DNA of 64,000 nt from Terebella lapidaria. Taxonomy: Eukaryota > Annelida > Polychaeta > Terebellida > Terebellidae. A program made the translations under genes and the position numbers. The notes beneath the pieces are model-generated. The model was given only the letters and a program-made list of their open reading frames with translations, made no database searches and was not told the DNA's origin. The stretch is taken from positions 57,556,451-57,620,450 of the forward strand of contig OX424556.1 of NCBI GenBank assembly GCA_949152475.1, read 5' to 3'. Shown one piece after another: positions 60,199-64,000 of the stretch; position 1 is the stretch's first letter, and each line of letters begins with the position of its first letter.

Positions 60199-60900
60199 AC
60201 TGCATGTCGATCAGATGAATATACAATGTATGTTTGTTTGTTAGCGCTCTAGAGGTCACAATTTTGATTCCAGAATCATGAAAACTGGTAGTAAGATGCA
60301 CAATCAACATATGACGGATGAGTTCACTTTTGGGAGGTCAAGGTCGAAAATTGAGGTCAAGGTCAATGAAAAGGTCAAAATCGAATAATTGCAATAACTC
60401 CGCTCCCAATCAAGTCTAATTTTTCTAAGTATTATTGTAATTTTATTTGGTCAATTCCCTATCATATGATGTATGTTTGATGGCCGTACGACCAAAACTG
60501 CCGATTTGCGACAGAGGTCGAAAATTCGGGGGTCAAGATTTTCGTTTTTGGGGATCCCAACGTTTTAGACTATGTTTTTTAACCAAGTTTCAATATCTTT
60601 TTTTTTATGATTTGTACTCAGGAGTTGTGCCTCATCAATTCCAACAAAACTTTGAAATTTCAGACCTCAAGGTCAAGAATTAAGGCCAAGGTCACGGTGA
60701 AAATGAAGCAACTCTCACGTCTAATGTCTAAAATTGTAGACTATACTGCTGGATGATGTTCAGGAGATGGCTTAAATATCTCGATTTCTAATGCTAGGGG
60801 TTGTTCAGGAAATGATTTCAATGTGTAAATTTTGTGTACATGTTTAAATGTAAACAAATGTGTAAATTATTTCGTCAAGTGTTGGCCTATGGCCGATTTT
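60199..60900 (+). mobile_element. family A module S6
   Basis: An S-type module corresponding to S1 (offset 44613). Confidence 0.75.
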
Positions 60901-61590
60901 ACTGCATGTCGATCAGATGAATATACAATGTATGTTTGTTTGTTAGCGCTCTAGAGGTCACAATTTTGATTCCAGAATCATGAAAACTGGTCGTAAGATG
61001 CACAGTCAACATATGACGGATGAGTTCACTTTTGGGAGGTCAAGGTCGAAAATTGAGGTCAAGGTCAATGGAAAGGTCAAAATCGAATAATTGCAATAAC
61101 TCCGCTCCTAATCAAGTCTAATTTTTTTAAGTATTATTGTAATTTTATTTGGTCCATTCCCTATCAGATGATATATGTCCGATGGCCGTACGACCAAAAC
61201 TGCCGATTTGCGACAGAGGTCGAAAATTCGGGGGTCAAGATTTTCGTTTTTGGGGATCCCAACGTTTTAGACTATGTTTTTTTCCCAAGTTTCACTATCT
61301 TTTTTTATGATTTGTACTCAGGAGTTGTGCCTCATCAATTCCAACAAAAGTTTGAAATTTCAGACCTCAAGGTCAAGAATTAAGGCCAAGGTCACGGTGA
61401 AAATGAAGCAACTCTCACGTCTAATGTCTAAAATTGTAGACTATACTGCTGGATGATGTTCAGGAGATGGCTTAAATATCTCGATTTCTAATGCTAGGGG
61501 TTGTTCAGGAAATGATTTCAATGTGTAAATTTTGTGTACATGTTTAAATGTGTAAATTATTTCGTCAAGTGTTGGCCTATGGCCGATTTT
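60901..61590 (+). mobile_element. family A module S7
   Basis: An S-type module corresponding to S2 (offset 44613). L7-S6-S7 thus repeats the order L2-S1-S2. Confidence 0.75.
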
Positions 61591-61591
61591 T

Positions 61592-64000
61592 ACTTGACGA
61601 AATTAAATTTCGTCAAGTATGTTGGTCAGTTGCGTTTGTCTGTCTGTTTGTTTGTTTGTTTGTTTGTTTATTTGTTAGCGCTCTACAGGTCACAATTTTG
61701 ATCGTAAAGTCCCGAAAATTTGTCAGAAGATGTGCAATTAGTACTCGACCAAGTGATTAACTTTTGGGAGGTCAAGGTCAAAAACTGAGGTCAAGGTCAA
61801 GGAAAAGGTCAAAATCGAAAAATCGCAATAACTCAGTTTCTAATCGATGTTATTTTTTCTAGGTATTTTTATATTTTTCTATGGTCAATTCCGCATCATA
61901 TGATGCATGCCCGATGGTCGTATGACCAAAACTCCCGATTTCCGGTCCAGGTCGAAAATTTGGGGGTCACGAATTTAGGTTTTTCCTGCCTCACAATATT
62001 CAAAACCATATAATAGAGCAAGTTCCAGATAGATGTTCCTGATTTTTACTCAGAAGTTGTGCCTTATCACACAAAACACGATTGTGAAGTTATAGGACTC
62101 AAGGTCAAGAATTAGCGTTAAGGTCATAGTAAAGGTCAAAATCGAAAATTCGCAATAACTTCGCTTCTGATCAAAATTAATTTTTCTAAACATTTTTGTA
62201 TTTTTATTTGGTCAATTCGACATCAGCTGACGTATGTCCGATGGTTGTACGACCAAAACTCCCGATTATCGCCCAAGGTCGAACATTTGGGGGTTTTGAG
62301 ATCATTTGAATTTTGTACAATATTCAAACCGTTATTGTGGAGTCAAAATCCAATATAAGTTGCTGATTTTTAATCAGTAGGTGTGTCTTATCACACTGAA
62401 CATATGTGTAAAGGTGTAGGACTCAAGATCAAGAATTACAGTTAAAGTCATAGTAAAGGTCAAAATCGAAAAATCGCAATAACTCCGTTTCTATTCAATG
62501 TTAATTTTTGTGAGTATTTTTATATTTTTTTATGGTCAATTCCACGTCCTGTGGTGCATGCCCGATGGTCGTACGACCAAAATTCTCGATTTTCGGTCCG
62601 GGTCAAAAATTCGACGGTCTTGATTTTATGGTTTCATGACTCGCAACTTCAACCCCATATTGCGAGGCCAGGTTCTGATATGTGTTATTGATTTTTACTC
62701 AAGAGTTGTGCCTTATAAAATTGAACAAATCTGTGGAGTTTCTTAACTCAAGGCCGAAAATTAAGGTCAAGGTCATGTAAAAGGTCAAAATCGAAAAATC
62801 GCAATAACTCCACTTTCGATCAACATTAATTTTTGTCAGTATTTTTGTATTTTTGTATGGTCAATTCGGCGTCAAATGGTGTATGTGCGATGGTCGTACG
62901 ACCAAAACTCCCGATTATCGCCCGATGCCGAAAATCTGGGGGTCATGTGCAAGTTGCATAGTTGTAGCCCTAGAGTAGTGGCCGCAAAATTACCTAACAT
63001 AAGTTGCCAATTTATAGGAAATATGAAATGTTTTATGCAGATTTGAATACACAAATATGAAATGTGGACTTTCCTTGCTCTAATTCTCCAATTGAGTTGA
63101 CTGTGAAAGTTGGTTATCAATATTAGTTTGGGTTATAAAGTTACAGTTATTTTGGGATCGATTTCTTCGTGCAGTCATGCCGACATGCATGCGGTCATAC
63201 ATGTACAGTAAAAGTTGTTCACAATGGGGAAGGGAATACGGCAACAAGTTGTATGATGGCTCGGTGGCCGAGTGGTTACAGTGCTCGCTCTCTAACACGT
63301 AGGCTGTTGACTCTGTGGGTTAGAATCTACCTGCTGGTAAATATTTTTTTTGCTCTTTGTTTTTTTTTAGAATATCCAGTACCATTATAATCTATTATAG
63401 CGGTTATCCAAGAACTTTTTGCAATGTGTTATGATATATTAATAATATACACTGTTGAATGATCATTTGGTAGGAATATGGGCATTATGTCGTGCGAAAA
63501 TTGTCGTCGCCTCTGTCATATAATACCAGTATGGCATACAAAAACGGCCATCACGATCTGCTTGAATTCATTAGATGGTTCTCCAAAGATGCAGCATCAT
63601 GATATGAAAGTTACCAAGTTGTAGTAACAAACATTAATAGCAATACTGTATTTTATGATTTTTTTTATATTGACATCATCAAAATTTTGTGCTGTTAGTA
63701 GTATATACTATGTTGATACACACATCGATTGGATGTTTTAAATGAGTCAGTCTCAAATGGCTGGGTCTTGCTCAGGAGACGTCATAAAATTTCAATATGT
63801 ATGTCTGCTCAGGAGTTGTGCATTATTAATTCTAACAAATTTTTGAAAATTCAGAATTCAGGGACCAAGTATTAAGTATTAAGTATTAAGGCCAAGGTCA
63901 CTGTGTAAATGAAGCAACTCTTGTCTAATTTCTAAAATTGTGAATTCTACTGCTGGGTGATGCTCAGGAGGTGTCTTAAATGTGTCAATTTCTAATGCTA
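61592..64000 (+). mobile_element. family A module L8 (cut by window end)
   Basis: It has the left-end palindrome at 61592, four units of about 326 bp, a tRNA-like segment at 63255-63338, and most of the tail. It is near-identical to L7 at a 3907-bp offset, the start of another round of the L-S-S block. Confidence 0.8.
63255..63338 (+). other. tRNA-like segment in L8
   Basis: Same sequence as in L2, L4 and L7: A box intact, B box altered. Confidence 0.5.

Noticed and set aside
10818..63390. Recurring small frames of 60-100 residues in every module (for example VVRPKLPIFGPGRKF)
   Set aside because: They recur because the DNA is duplicated. The peptide core comes from the TGGTCGTACGACCA region, several frames overlap in the same unit, and unit lengths are not multiples of three. 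No domain is recognisable.

Overview
The window is eukaryotic nuclear DNA from a marine invertebrate, most likely a mollusc. It has one intron-rich metazoan gene, GT-AG (and one GC-AG) introns, no bacterial gene organisation, and very abundant satellite-bearing elements that resemble the pearl/HINE-type elements known from bivalves. The species cannot be named from the sequence.

Left part (about 2.4-9.7 kb, + strand): thirteen consecutive exons of PIGS, a subunit of the GPI transamidase, could be joined with intact phase. The extreme N-terminus and the last exon(s), which should carry the second membrane helix, were not found. Introns hold a 35-bp minisatellite that includes the 5' splice site of exon 6, a 2.1-kb hairpin-ended repeat (family B), and a CTGACT-like simple repeat.

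10.3-21.6 kb and 42.5-64 kb: two arrays of one modular repeat family (family A). Modules come in three kinds: L (about 2.4-3.7 kb), M (about 2.2-2.3 kb) and S (about 0.7 kb). Nearly all end in the same 3' sequence (ATTTCGTCAAGT, then a GGCC-TAT-GGCC hairpin, then T's). L modules carry about 326-bp units plus a tRNA-like Pol III segment. M modules carry about 436-bp units with paired CRE palindromes. All are packed with AGGTCA half-sites. Several L copies look almost identical.

21.6-42.5 kb: a block that appears to split one L module. It contains an intact 2298-codon Helentron-type RepHel gene on the - strand (25713-32609) with STPR-like repeats, zinc ligands, OTU protease, HUH Rep, PIF1-like helicase and an EEP endonuclease. 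Around it is AT-rich DNA, several small tandem duplications, a degenerate repeat of about 280 bp, and an inverted copy of family B.

Working picture (inference): the 3' part of PIGS has been invaded by rolling-circle-type non-autonomous elements and by an autonomous Helentron. The hairpin-ended families share an end design of the kind described for HINEs. The RepHel gene is therefore a candidate helper, but I could not match its own ends to theirs.
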